Below, one piece after another: positions 26,501-32,898 of a stretch of DNA of 64,000 nucleotides. Origin of the DNA: HGM04593 sp045634305 (GTDB taxonomy: Bacteria > Bacteroidota > Bacteroidia > Bacteroidales > Bacteroidaceae); assembly GCA_045634305.1 (NCBI GenBank), contig JAZQZZ010000039.1, positions 1 through 64,000 on the forward strand, read 5' to 3'. The notes under the pieces are model-generated. The model was not told the origin of the DNA, did no database searches, and was given only the letters and a program-made list of their open reading frames with translations. A program made the translations under genes and the position numbers. Position 1 is the stretch's first letter. Every line of letters starts with the position of its first letter.

Positions 26501-27113
26501 CCACGTCATCGCATCGGGCGAGGATGTGAACATCATTGTCCTTGACACCGAGGTTTACTCTAACACCGGTGGTCAGTCATCAAAGGCAACACCTCTTGGT
26601 GCAATTGCCAAATTTGCGGCATCGGGTAAGCGCATACGCAAGAAAGACCTTGGTATGATTGCCACAACATACGGCTATGTATACGTTGCACAGATTGCAA
26701 TGGGTGCAAGCTACGACCAGTGTCTCAAGGCTATCCGTGAGGCCGAGGCCTACCCCGGTCCATCATTGGTAATTGCATATGCTCCATGTATCAACCACGG
26801 TATCAAGCGCGGTATGGGCAAGGCACAGGCCGAGCAGGCTGCAGCCGTTGAGTGCGGTTACTGGCACTTGTGGCGCTACAACCCTGCATTGGAGGAAGAG
26901 GGCAAGAACCCATTCACACTCGACAGCAAGGAGCCACAGTGGGAGAAGTTCCAGGAGTTCCTGCAGGGCGAGGTGCGCTATGCTGCACTTGCAAAGCAGT
27001 TCCCAGCCGAGGCAAGCGAACTGTTCAATGCTGCCGAGGAGATGGCCAAAAAGCGCTACGCAAGCTATGAGCGCATGGCAAAGCTCGACTGGGGCAAGGA
27101 AGATGCTGAGTAA
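23553..27113 (+). CDS. nifJ: pyruvate:ferredoxin (flavodoxin) oxidoreductase
   Basis: A 1186-aa single-chain PFOR that oxidises pyruvate to acetyl-CoA and CO2 with CoA and reduces ferredoxin in anaerobic metabolism. Domain order is normal: N-terminal TPP/pyrimidine domain (YPITPSSTMAE near 27-37), transketolase C-like and gamma domains, two [4Fe-4S] ferredoxin motifs (CIQCNRCAFVCP near 692, CLGCGNCADICP near 747), the proximal cluster CSGCGE near 818 and the TPP-pyrophosphate site GDGASYDIGYGGLDH near 970. The start MTKTKKFITCDGNQAA matches family starts; the upstream extension is not expected to be translated. Its 3' end and terminator are duplicated 4110 bases downstream. Confidence 0.97.
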   Translation: MTKTKKFITCDGNQAAAHVAYMFSEVAAIYPITPSSTMAEYVDEWAAQGRKNLFGETVMVQEMQSEGGAVGALHGSLQAGALTNTFTASQGLLLMIPNMYKIAGEKLPTVFHVSARSLAGNSLSIFGDHMDVMACRQTGFAMLCEGSVQEVMDLAPVAHLATLKSRIPFLNFFDGFRTSHEIQKIELLEQEDIAPLVDWKYIQEFRDRALSPTHPVVRGTAENPETFFTHKESENPFYNAVPDIVAEYMDKISAITGRKYAPFTYYGAEDADRVIVVMGSATEAIKEAIDYMMARGEKVGLVSVHLYRPFSVKYLAAVMPKTVKRIAVLDRTKEPGSNGEPLYLDVVEAFSSTPELRELNPTIVGGRFALASNDTTPAIIMGVYENLALPEPKNHFTIGIVDDVTFLSLPKKEELAVVDGMFEAKFYGLGADGTVGANKNSVKIIGENTQKYCQAYFSYDSKKSGGFTCSHLRFGDKPIRSTYLVNTPNFVACHVQAYLKMYDVTRGLQNGGTFLLNTVWEGEELAKNLPNKVKRCFAEKNINVYYINATKIAQEIGLGNRTNTILQSAFFRITGVIPVELAVEQMKKFIVKSYGKKGQDVVDKNNAAVDRGGEYQKLVIDPAWANLPNDVEEKRDEPEFITKIVRTINAQEGDKLPVSAFKGLEDGTWPVGTSAYEKRGVSAFVPRWNAQNCIQCNRCAFVCPHASIRPIVMDEQEAAGMNADMIEMKAPAAMKGMHFRIQVSVLDCLGCGNCADICPGHPKTGKALTMVPLEEERHEAANWDYCAKNVKSKQHLVDVKSNPKNSQFATPLFEFSGACSGCGETPYVKLLTQLFGDREIVANATGCSSIYTGSVPSTPYTTNEKGEGPTWANSLFEDFCEFGLGMKLAENKMRERLERLFTEVQACAGCSEELKALVQRWIENKNNAEVTKEVAPAIIEACEACGCDTCKQILDIKQYIVKRSQWIIGGDGASYDIGYGGLDHVIASGEDVNIIVLDTEVYSNTGGQSSKATPLGAIAKFAASGKRIRKKDLGMIATTYGYVYVAQIAMGASYDQCLKAIREAEAYPGPSLVIAYAPCINHGIKRGMGKAQAEQAAAVECGYWHLWRYNPALEEEGKNPFTLDSKEPQWEKFQEFLQGEVRYAALAKQFPAEASELFNAAEEMAKKRYASYERMAKLDWGKEDAE

Positions 27114-27171
27114 AGCATAAAAGAGCCATAATATATGAACGAGGACGCATTTTTAGAAATGCGTCCTCGTT
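27079..27171 (+). repeat. left copy of nifJ 3'-end direct repeat
   Basis: These 93 bases (last 11 nifJ codons, stop and terminator hairpin) recur at 31189-31281 with a constant offset of 4110 bases, no gaps and 8 mismatches. The pair brackets the RHS/immunity island. Confidence 0.85.
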
Positions 27172-27175
27172 TTTT
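27138..27175 (+). terminator. nifJ terminator
   Basis: A perfect 15-bp stem (27138-27152 with 27157-27171), TTAG loop and T run. Confidence 0.9.
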
Positions 27176-27223
27176 CCAATATCCAAACAACTGCTTGCCC
27201 AACCGCGTCCAAAAATCAAAATA

Positions 27224-27493
27224 ATGGGCACATTGGAACATCTTTTTCTTGACAATCCAATACTTAAAGCTTATATTTACGGCGTGGTTAAATAAATTCA
27301 AATAAACATTAATCACCCTAAATATGGCATATGGTTGGAGAAAACATCACATTCAAAAGAATCATATAAATACAACAAAAAATGGGAAAATTTATTTAAG
27401 GAATTTGAAAAAAACAATAGCAAACCATCAACCGAAGAGATAGAACTCTTTATGAAACAGGTTATGAAAGAGACTTTCAATATTGACTTATAA
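27224..27493 (+). pseudogene. remnant of a toxin C-terminus (His-Me finger nuclease-like?)
   Basis: One frame runs 27224-27493 with a single internal TAA at 27293. The second part reads INHPKYGIWLEKTSHSKE then KYNKKWENLFKEF and PSTEEIELFMKQVMKE. The W..H..YNKKW..F...P(T/S)xEEI pattern resembles the ends of polymorphic nuclease toxins that sit at RHS C-termini, but the nuclease core is missing. It lies 14 bases before an Imm11-like immunity gene, the normal toxin-immunity order. I read it as a truncated toxin tail brought in with its immunity gene. The toxin class is uncertain. Confidence 0.45.
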
Positions 27494-27507
27494 CTTATAA
27501 TTGATTT

Positions 27508-28206
27508 ATGACACTTAAAGACTTTTACGAATTTAATAGCAGAAACTATTTGACAACATTTGCTGTAAAATCTGACATCTGGAAGGAAGCATTGAAGAGA
27601 AAGAACTCAGAATTGGCTAGGAAAATCAGCTGGGACCTTGAACTTGGTAACTACGAAGGATATGAATTCCCTATAGTATTCCGCGAGGTTGCCGGAGAAA
27701 GCGGCAAGCAAATGCGTGATGTTCTTGACAATCGCAATATTAGAACATACCTTATCTCGGACAGAATGAGAGATCTTCTTATTGACAACAACATTACCGG
27801 TTGGGAATGTTACGAGATTGAGATGTATGATAAGAAGGGGAATATTGTTTCTGGATACAACGGCTTCTCTGTCACAGGTAAATGTAATGATATGGTAAAG
27901 ATTGACTTTGAAAACATAATTAAAGATAAAAAGAGGGACTATTTCGAGGCCAAGGGTGCTATGTTCGACATTGAAAAATGGGACGGCAGTGATATTTTCA
28001 GGGCTGGTGGATGGAGAATCATTACAAAGAAAGTGTATGAACTGTTCAAAAAGCATAAAATAACTGCAATAGAAATGACCAGAATGACAGATTATACATG
28101 CTGGTTAGGCTACACCAAGGAGCAGGCACTCGAAAATTCAATCAGGGAGATAGAAAGGCAAAATGAACGTTGGGAAGAATTTAAAGCAGAGATGCATTTG
28201 GGGTGA
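27508..28206 (+). CDS. Imm11/DUF1629-like immunity protein
   Basis: A 232-aa soluble protein. The sequence ISDRMRDLLIDNNITGWECYEIEMYDKKGNIV... followed by WDGSDIFRAGG and IITKKVYELFKKHKITAIEMTRM shows the two half-repeats typical of Imm11 (DUF1629) immunity proteins, which neutralise toxins of polymorphic systems. It follows a toxin-tail remnant by 14 bases. Codon use is AT-rich (AAA, AAT, AGA), unlike nifJ, supporting horizontal origin. It is intact, so it could still protect against the matching toxin from other strains. Confidence 0.6.
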   Translation: MTLKDFYEFNSRNYLTTFAVKSDIWKEALKRKNSELARKISWDLELGNYEGYEFPIVFREVAGESGKQMRDVLDNRNIRTYLISDRMRDLLIDNNITGWECYEIEMYDKKGNIVSGYNGFSVTGKCNDMVKIDFENIIKDKKRDYFEAKGAMFDIEKWDGSDIFRAGGWRIITKKVYELFKKHKITAIEMTRMTDYTCWLGYTKEQALENSIREIERQNERWEEFKAEMHLG

Positions 28207-28225
28207 AATCTAAATAATTGTAAAG

Positions 28226-28355
28226 CAAGGACTATCTTGGCAGTATGCGCTCATTCCGCGATTCTCTACAATGGACCCGCTGGCCGAGAAGTACTATCAC
28301 CTATCGCCCTACGCCTACTGCGCCGGCGACCCGGTGAACCTTGTGGATCCGGACG
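28226..28355 (+). repeat. RHS core-tail direct repeat, copy A
   Basis: A 130-bp segment identical at 117 of 130 positions to 30283-30412, with no gaps. It encodes the conserved RHS end (DYLGSMRS; then RFSTMDPLAEKYYHLSPYAY). GC content is far higher than in the surrounding island. Confidence 0.85.
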
Positions 28356-28642
28356 GAATGTGGTTTGTAAAGGTTAGCGCTTCGTCAAATAGGGGAAAAA
28401 ATCCATATGCTTTATATTCTGTTTATGATAGGCATGACAATTTGATATATAGAACTGTTGTAAAAGTTAGAGGAGCTAATGGCAGAGATAGAACTAAAAC
28501 GAACTCAGATACCCCCACTGGTAAATATCGAATTGTTGAATGGAGAAAAACTGGTAATGCAAATTATCCGATGAAATGGTGGCTTTTTGACATTAATAAA
28601 TGTTATTCTAAAACAGTAATATTATGCATACTATTCTATTGA
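28226..28642 (+). pseudogene. orphan RHS tail with toxin domain fragment
   Basis: The RHS motif DYLGSMRSFR is joined out of frame to RFSTMDPLAEKYYHLSPYAY..GDPVNLVDPDGMW, the usual border before a variable toxin. The part in between (in intact RHS proteins about 50-60 residues) is missing. The variable part (28364-28642) contains RTKTNSDTPTGKYRI, reminiscent of L,D-transpeptidase-like (YkuD/Tlde1-type) toxins with TPxGxY, but the catalytic Cys region is absent and the end looks frameshifted. There is no start codon upstream of the RHS part; an ATG at 28271 lies inside it. Probably silent unless recombined onto a full RHS gene. Confidence 0.7.
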
Positions 28643-29193
28643 TATTGTATTGTTCTGTTATGATAGAGTATAATAATCCTATTAGATTTGATTTAGACAA
28701 TCTTGACATAAAGATAGATACTGTATATTGCAAACAAAATCAATATAGTGATTTTTTGCTAAAAGAACTTGGAAAGAATGCTAAGGATATGAATGATATG
28801 CAGCGTAGTGATTATGTGGTGAAGATGCTTGCTGTACCCGATAGCTCATTCTTGAAAGGTGAAGACTTTATTATATTTGTAAACTACTTGCAAGGAAAAC
28901 GTTCTGAAGAGTACTCTGAAGGCATTGGATATTATCTTATGCGTATATACAAAGAGTATATACCGAAAATTAATGAAGTTGAAAAATGTGTGGATTTATT
29001 GCCTCTAAAGATGAAAGAGGAAGCTTTGAAAGGATTATGCGAGGTCTTGTTCTTTGAATATTCAATAGAAGAATCAATAAATGATACTATAAAAAGATGT
29101 GAAATTTATAAAGAACTACCCATATTAAAGAAATATGAAAAGATGACAGAAGAAATAGCTCATCAGGCAGGGTATGTGCTAGTTGATAAATAA
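28624..29193 (+). CDS. putative immunity protein of the second RHS cassette
   Basis: A 189-aa protein, or 177 aa if started at the Met at 28660 (MIEYNNPIRFD), which I think is more likely because the first start overlaps the toxin fragment. The longer form has a short hydrophobic start (ILLILYCSV), so export cannot be excluded. It is helical and acidic, rich in Lys/Glu, with no recognised family. Its position directly after an RHS-toxin tail and its AT-rich codons suggest a cognate immunity gene. Function is inferred from position only. Confidence 0.5.
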   Translation: MHTILLILYCSVMIEYNNPIRFDLDNLDIKIDTVYCKQNQYSDFLLKELGKNAKDMNDMQRSDYVVKMLAVPDSSFLKGEDFIIFVNYLQGKRSEEYSEGIGYYLMRIYKEYIPKINEVEKCVDLLPLKMKEEALKGLCEVLFFEYSIEESINDTIKRCEIYKELPILKKYEKMTEEIAHQAGYVLVDK

Positions 29194-29265
29194 TTAATGA
29201 TTTTGATATTAAAGTTGACAGGAACTTGAAAAATAGTCAAAGGCACGAGTTTGTCATTTTGAAGA

Positions 29266-29379
29266 ATGACACATAAAGAAAATGTTCCAAAATGGGTTAG
29301 ACAACGCTTTGCCGCTACAATACAATATATGAATGAGAAAGGAACATCATGGATCTTTAAAAAGTTACAGGATTCTTAA
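29266..29379 (+). pseudogene. short coding remnant
   Basis: A 37-codon ORF (MTHKENVPKWVRQRF...KKLQDS) in a 247-bp gap. Just upstream another frame (29199-29276) encodes NDFDIKVDRNLKNSQRHEFVI without a start. They look like debris of a broken gene. Expression is doubtful. Confidence 0.3.
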
Positions 29380-29440
29380 AGTTTATTATATTGGATATGC
29401 CGTTAATCAATAGTTCGTTAATTTAAAGAAATGAATTAAT

Positions 29441-30211
29441 ATGAAACGTCTCGTTGCTTTTATAGTGACTATTGTGTTATTTTTACCTTATTCTAATGCT
29501 CAAAAAATGAGTACCAAGGATACAAAAGAAGCAATAATATCTGCAATAGAATTCTGCAATGGTATATCTACGCACGATGGATGCTTTTCATATAATATAG
29601 TAATGATATACGAAAGCTTTTTTAACGACAAAGTGGCCACAGACATTTTTGTTAATGAACTTAATAGAAATAAGTCGGATATATTTTTTTATAATTCCAG
29701 AAAAACTCTTAAGAAAAAGAACAAGGAAATTAAAAGAAGTTGGTTTATCTTCTATTATGGCGAGATTGACACTAACAGAATTGAGATAGTATTAAGTGAT
29801 TGCATTTATAATGGGAAGAAGACCCTAATTAATCCAGATGGAGAAACTATTGTATGCAGTAAGTCTGCTATTACAGGTAAATGGCACATTGTACACCATT
29901 TTTTTATATACCGAATGGGACGTGAATTCCGTAATACAGATTACTCTTTATTAACGAGGCAACTATATGATAACCTATTGCATAAGAAACTTAAAACAGA
30001 GAACGATTATATGTTGCTTTTCAATTATCTTCGCAAGCGAGATGTTAGCGAATATTATATTAAAATAAAAGAGTTGCTTTGTAGCATAATAGACGAGAAT
30101 CCAGAGGTTGCAGAACGTATTGACAACTATTTTTTCCTGTTTGCAAAATTTAGAATGATCGATGAGAGCACTTCTGTAATTGAAGGGAACTATAAAAATA
30201 TAACTAAATAG
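29441..30211 (+). CDS. exported protein of unknown function, possible periplasmic immunity protein
   Basis: A 256-aa protein with a signal peptide (MKRLVAFIVTIVLFLPYSNA, cut before Q). No lipobox and no known domain are visible. The mature part is rich in Lys, Ile and Tyr, with helical C-terminal half. It sits inside the RHS island between two RHS tails. A periplasmic location would suit protection against a toxin acting on the cell wall, such as the L,D-transpeptidase-like fragment upstream. That link is inference. Confidence 0.5.
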   Translation: MKRLVAFIVTIVLFLPYSNAQKMSTKDTKEAIISAIEFCNGISTHDGCFSYNIVMIYESFFNDKVATDIFVNELNRNKSDIFFYNSRKTLKKKNKEIKRSWFIFYYGEIDTNRIEIVLSDCIYNGKKTLINPDGETIVCSKSAITGKWHIVHHFFIYRMGREFRNTDYSLLTRQLYDNLLHKKLKTENDYMLLFNYLRKRDVSEYYIKIKELLCSIIDENPEVAERIDNYFFLFAKFRMIDESTSVIEGNYKNITK

Positions 30212-30235
30212 TGGAGATAGCTACATATATATTTG

Positions 30236-30429
30236 CTGAATGACACCACTCTGCAGCCCGAGGTAAAACCATACTTCTTTGTCAAGGACTATCTTGGCAG
30301 TATGCGCTCATACCGCGTTTCTCCACCATTGACCCCTTGGCCGAGAAGTACTACCACCTCTCGCCCTACGCCTACTGCGCCGGAGACCCGGCGAACCTTG
30401 TAGACCCGGACGAGTTGATAGGAATCTGA
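30236..30429 (+). pseudogene. second orphan RHS tail
   Basis: Reads LNDTTLQPEVKPYFFVKDYLGSMRSYR, then shifts frame to RFSTIDPLAEKYYHLSPYAY..GDPANLVDPDELIGI and a stop. The out-of-frame junction is the same as in copy A. The toxin part is gone: after VDPDE only four codons remain. It retains about 16 residues more upstream RHS sequence than copy A. Confidence 0.7.
30283..30412 (+). repeat. RHS core-tail direct repeat, copy B
   Basis: Partner of 28226-28355, 90% identical over 130 bases, offset 2057 bases. Confidence 0.85.
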
Positions 30430-30509
30430 GAAATAACAAACAACATGAAATAGTTATCAAACAAAATGACCCGAATTCAATTTTTAAATCTATAATTATT
30501 AATTAATCT

Positions 30510-31085
30510 ATGATTCAATGCGAACTTTATTTGGTTAAGAGCGATATTAACAAGGTTTTTGATTATTTTAAAGAGAGTGCACGAGGTCAGTGGGGATTCG
30601 AGTTTCAATACACGGATGTTAATTTACATTTATGCTTACCTCTCGTTTCTCACTCTGTATATACAAAAATACTCTTGTGGGTACCTAAAGGACATAACGG
30701 AACAGTAATCTTTTCAAATAGAGACATCTATACGTTGATTTATATCTTAAACAAAACTTATAATTTTGACATTACAGGAATAATGTTAGATTTGGATTTA
30801 CCCGGCAAAGATCTTTATTTACCATGTTATTATTTTCAGCATTGGGGAGTGGACAATAGTTTTAGAATAGTGAGAGTAATGTGTGATCCAAGATGGGTGT
30901 TCTATGAACAGGGAGAAAGCTTCCCTTTCGAACAGACCGACAAATACACCGAGCGAATAAAGAAAAAACGCCTTACAAACGATATGATAAAAGACTATGT
31001 AACAGCAATGGGATGGAATATAAGAGATGAGGGATTCTTTGATTCGGATAACGAAGCCATTCTTATAACAATTAAAGGAAGGTGA
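30510..31085 (+). CDS. putative immunity protein of the third RHS cassette
   Basis: A 191-aa soluble protein (MIQCELYLVKSDINKVFDYF...) with a mixed alpha/beta pattern, a conserved-looking WVPKGHNG and DPRWVFYEQG, and no signal peptide. No family was recognised. It follows RHS tail B by 80 bases, in the place of an immunity gene, with AT-rich codons like the other island genes. Its toxin is lost from this locus. Function is inferred from position. Confidence 0.5.
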   Translation: MIQCELYLVKSDINKVFDYFKESARGQWGFEFQYTDVNLHLCLPLVSHSVYTKILLWVPKGHNGTVIFSNRDIYTLIYILNKTYNFDITGIMLDLDLPGKDLYLPCYYFQHWGVDNSFRIVRVMCDPRWVFYEQGESFPFEQTDKYTERIKKKRLTNDMIKDYVTAMGWNIRDEGFFDSDNEAILITIKGR

Positions 31086-31117
31086 AATTGTATAAAGAAT
31101 GTTATTGGATAAAGTTC

Positions 31118-31189
31118 GACAACAGCAAATGGTCACGCGAAGCTGCGACAAAGTTGCAGCCACGTGGGTTGCAAAAAGTTGCTGTTGTC
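31118..31189. repeat. 72-bp inverted-repeat structure at the island's right border
   Basis: An 11-bp perfect inverted repeat (31118-31128 GACAACAGCAA with 31179-31189) encloses a second stem (GCTGC at 31142-31146 with GCAGC at 31156-31160). It abuts the right copy of the nifJ direct repeat. It is not a tRNA and does not fit the integron attC core sites. Confidence 0.6.
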
Positions 31190-31281
31190 AAAGCTCGACT
31201 GGAGCAAAGAAGATGCTGAGTAAAGCATAAAAGAGCCATAACATATGGACTAGGACGCATTTTTTGAAATGTGTCCTAGTT
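31189..31281 (+). repeat. right copy of nifJ 3'-end direct repeat (with terminator)
   Basis: Copy of 27079-27171 with 8 mismatches. It keeps the final 11 codons with the stop and the hairpin (31248-31262 with 31267-31281). Within the stem a G-C pair became T-A by two changes, and two other changes give G-U pairs, so the fold is kept. Bases 31282-31360 hold the leader of the next gene. Confidence 0.85.
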
Positions 31282-31360
31282 AATTTTTGTAATACCGCAA
31301 ACCAACGATACTGTAGCTGTGTTATCACTCATATTTCGTAACCTTTAAAACAGGATAACT

Positions 31361-32818
31361 ATGTCTACATTAACAAAAACCGTAAAAATGGGTGTGGCGA
31401 CATTGGCAATCATGAACGTCACAGCTGTCGTGTCGCTGCGCGGATTGCCAGCCGAGGCCGAATATGGAATTAGTTCGGCATTCTATTATCTGTTTGCTGC
31501 ACTTGTGTTCCTTATTCCAACATCGTTTGTGGCAGCCGAACTTGCAGCAATGTTCCAGGACAAGCAAGGTGGTGTGTTCCGCTGGGTGGGCGAAGCGTTC
31601 GGCAAACGTCTAGGCTTTGTCGCCATATGGCTGCAGTGGGTTGAGAGTACCATATGGTACCCCACAGTATTGACCTTCGGTGCCGTGTCGCTCGCGTTCA
31701 TTGGAATGAACGACACTGCCGACATGTCACTGGCGTCGAACAAGTTCTACACCCTTGTGGTGGTGCTTGCCATCTACTGGATTGCAACATACATCTCACT
31801 CAAGGGACTCGGTTGGGTGAGCAAGGTGGCAAAGGTGGGCGGTCTAATAGGTACCATCATACCGGCTGCGTTGCTTGTGTTGCTTGCCATCATCTACCTG
31901 ATTGGCGGCGGCAAGTCGCAGATGGACTTCGGAGGTGACTTTTTCCCGGACATCACAAAACTCGACAACCTTGTGCTCGCATCGGGAATATTCCTTTTCT
32001 ATGCCGGAATGGAGATGACCGGTATTCACGTGAAGGACATGGAGAACCCCAGCAAGAACTACCCGAAGGCGGTGTTCTTGGGTGCCATAATAACAGTGCT
32101 CATCTTTGTACTTGGCACATTCTCACTTGGCATCATCATTCCACAGAAGGACATAAACCTCACACAGAGCCTGCTCGTTGGCTTTGACAACTACTTCAAG
32201 TTCATAAGGATGTCGTGGTTGTCGCCAATCATTGCCATAGCGCTTGCATTCGGTGTGCTTGCGGGAGTGCTCACGTGGGTATCCGGTCCATCAAAAGGTA
32301 TTTATGCTGTGGGAAAAGCCGGTTACCTGCCGCCGTTCATGCAAAAGAGCAACAAGCTTGGCGTGCAGAAGAACATCCTGCTCATTCAGGGCGGCGTGGT
32401 AACACTCTTGAGCCTGCTGTTCGTAATCATGCCATCGGTGCAGAGTTTCTATCAGATTCTGTCACAGCTCACAGTGCTGCTCTATCTTATAATGTACCTT
32501 CTTATGTTTGCTGCAGCCATCTATCTGCGCTATAATATGAAGGATGCACCACGCCCATTCCGTCTGGGCAAGAGCGGAAACGGCCTCATGTGGCTTGTTG
32601 CGGGTGTGGGATTCCTTGGCAGTTTGCTTGCCTTTGTGCTCAGTTTCATTCCACCGGCACAGATTGCCGTGGGAAGCAACGCGGTGTGGTATGCAGTACT
32701 CATAATAGGCTGTATTGTGGTGACAGGTGCACCGTTCGTCATCTATGCAATGCGTAAACCACATTGGGTTGACAAGGATTCACAGTTCGAGCCTTTCCAT
32801 TTTGAGAAACAGAAATAA
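31361..32818 (+). CDS. APC-family antiporter, GadC-like (glutamate:GABA)
   Basis: A 485-aa integral membrane protein with about 12 hydrophobic segments. The start AIMNVTAVVSLRGLPAEAEYG and the segment WVESTIWYPTVLTFGAVSLAFIG are characteristic of the GadC/YjeM branch of amino-acid/polyamine/organocation antiporters. GadC exchanges glutamate for GABA in acid resistance. A glutamate decarboxylase is not in the window, so the substrate is uncertain. It is preceded by the duplicated nifJ terminator and ends in its own terminator. GC-rich codons mark it as core genome. Confidence 0.8.
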   Translation: MSTLTKTVKMGVATLAIMNVTAVVSLRGLPAEAEYGISSAFYYLFAALVFLIPTSFVAAELAAMFQDKQGGVFRWVGEAFGKRLGFVAIWLQWVESTIWYPTVLTFGAVSLAFIGMNDTADMSLASNKFYTLVVVLAIYWIATYISLKGLGWVSKVAKVGGLIGTIIPAALLVLLAIIYLIGGGKSQMDFGGDFFPDITKLDNLVLASGIFLFYAGMEMTGIHVKDMENPSKNYPKAVFLGAIITVLIFVLGTFSLGIIIPQKDINLTQSLLVGFDNYFKFIRMSWLSPIIAIALAFGVLAGVLTWVSGPSKGIYAVGKAGYLPPFMQKSNKLGVQKNILLIQGGVVTLLSLLFVIMPSVQSFYQILSQLTVLLYLIMYLLMFAAAIYLRYNMKDAPRPFRLGKSGNGLMWLVAGVGFLGSLLAFVLSFIPPAQIAVGSNAVWYAVLIIGCIVVTGAPFVIYAMRKPHWVDKDSQFEPFHFEKQK

Positions 32819-32834
32819 GGAAATAATAAGCAGT

Positions 32835-32868
32835 AAAAACGAGGCGTTTGCCTCGTTTTTCTTTTTTT
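32835..32868 (+). terminator. terminator of the GadC-like gene
   Basis: An 11-bp stem (32835-32845 with 32850-32860), GTTT loop, then CTTTTTTT. Confidence 0.85.
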
Positions 32869-32878
32869 GCTATCTTCG
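32847..32878 (+). promoter_or_regulatory. GH92 gene promoter nested in the terminator
   Basis: TTTG at 32847-32850, which is loop and first stem base of the preceding terminator, a 20-base spacer and TATCTTCG at 32871-32878. The leader before the ATG at 32899 is very short. Confidence 0.5.
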
Positions 32879-32898
32879 CAATCAACAACCCAAATACT

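Noticed and set aside
31118..31189. Possible tRNA or integron attC site
   Set aside because: It lacks the T-arm and anticodon layout, and the ends do not fit the RYYYAAC / GTTRRRY core sites; no integrase is nearby.
27079..31281. Integrase-driven genomic island using the nifJ end as att site
   Set aside because: The flanking direct repeats suggest it, but no integrase or transposase gene or remnant was found inside; kept only as an open origin question.
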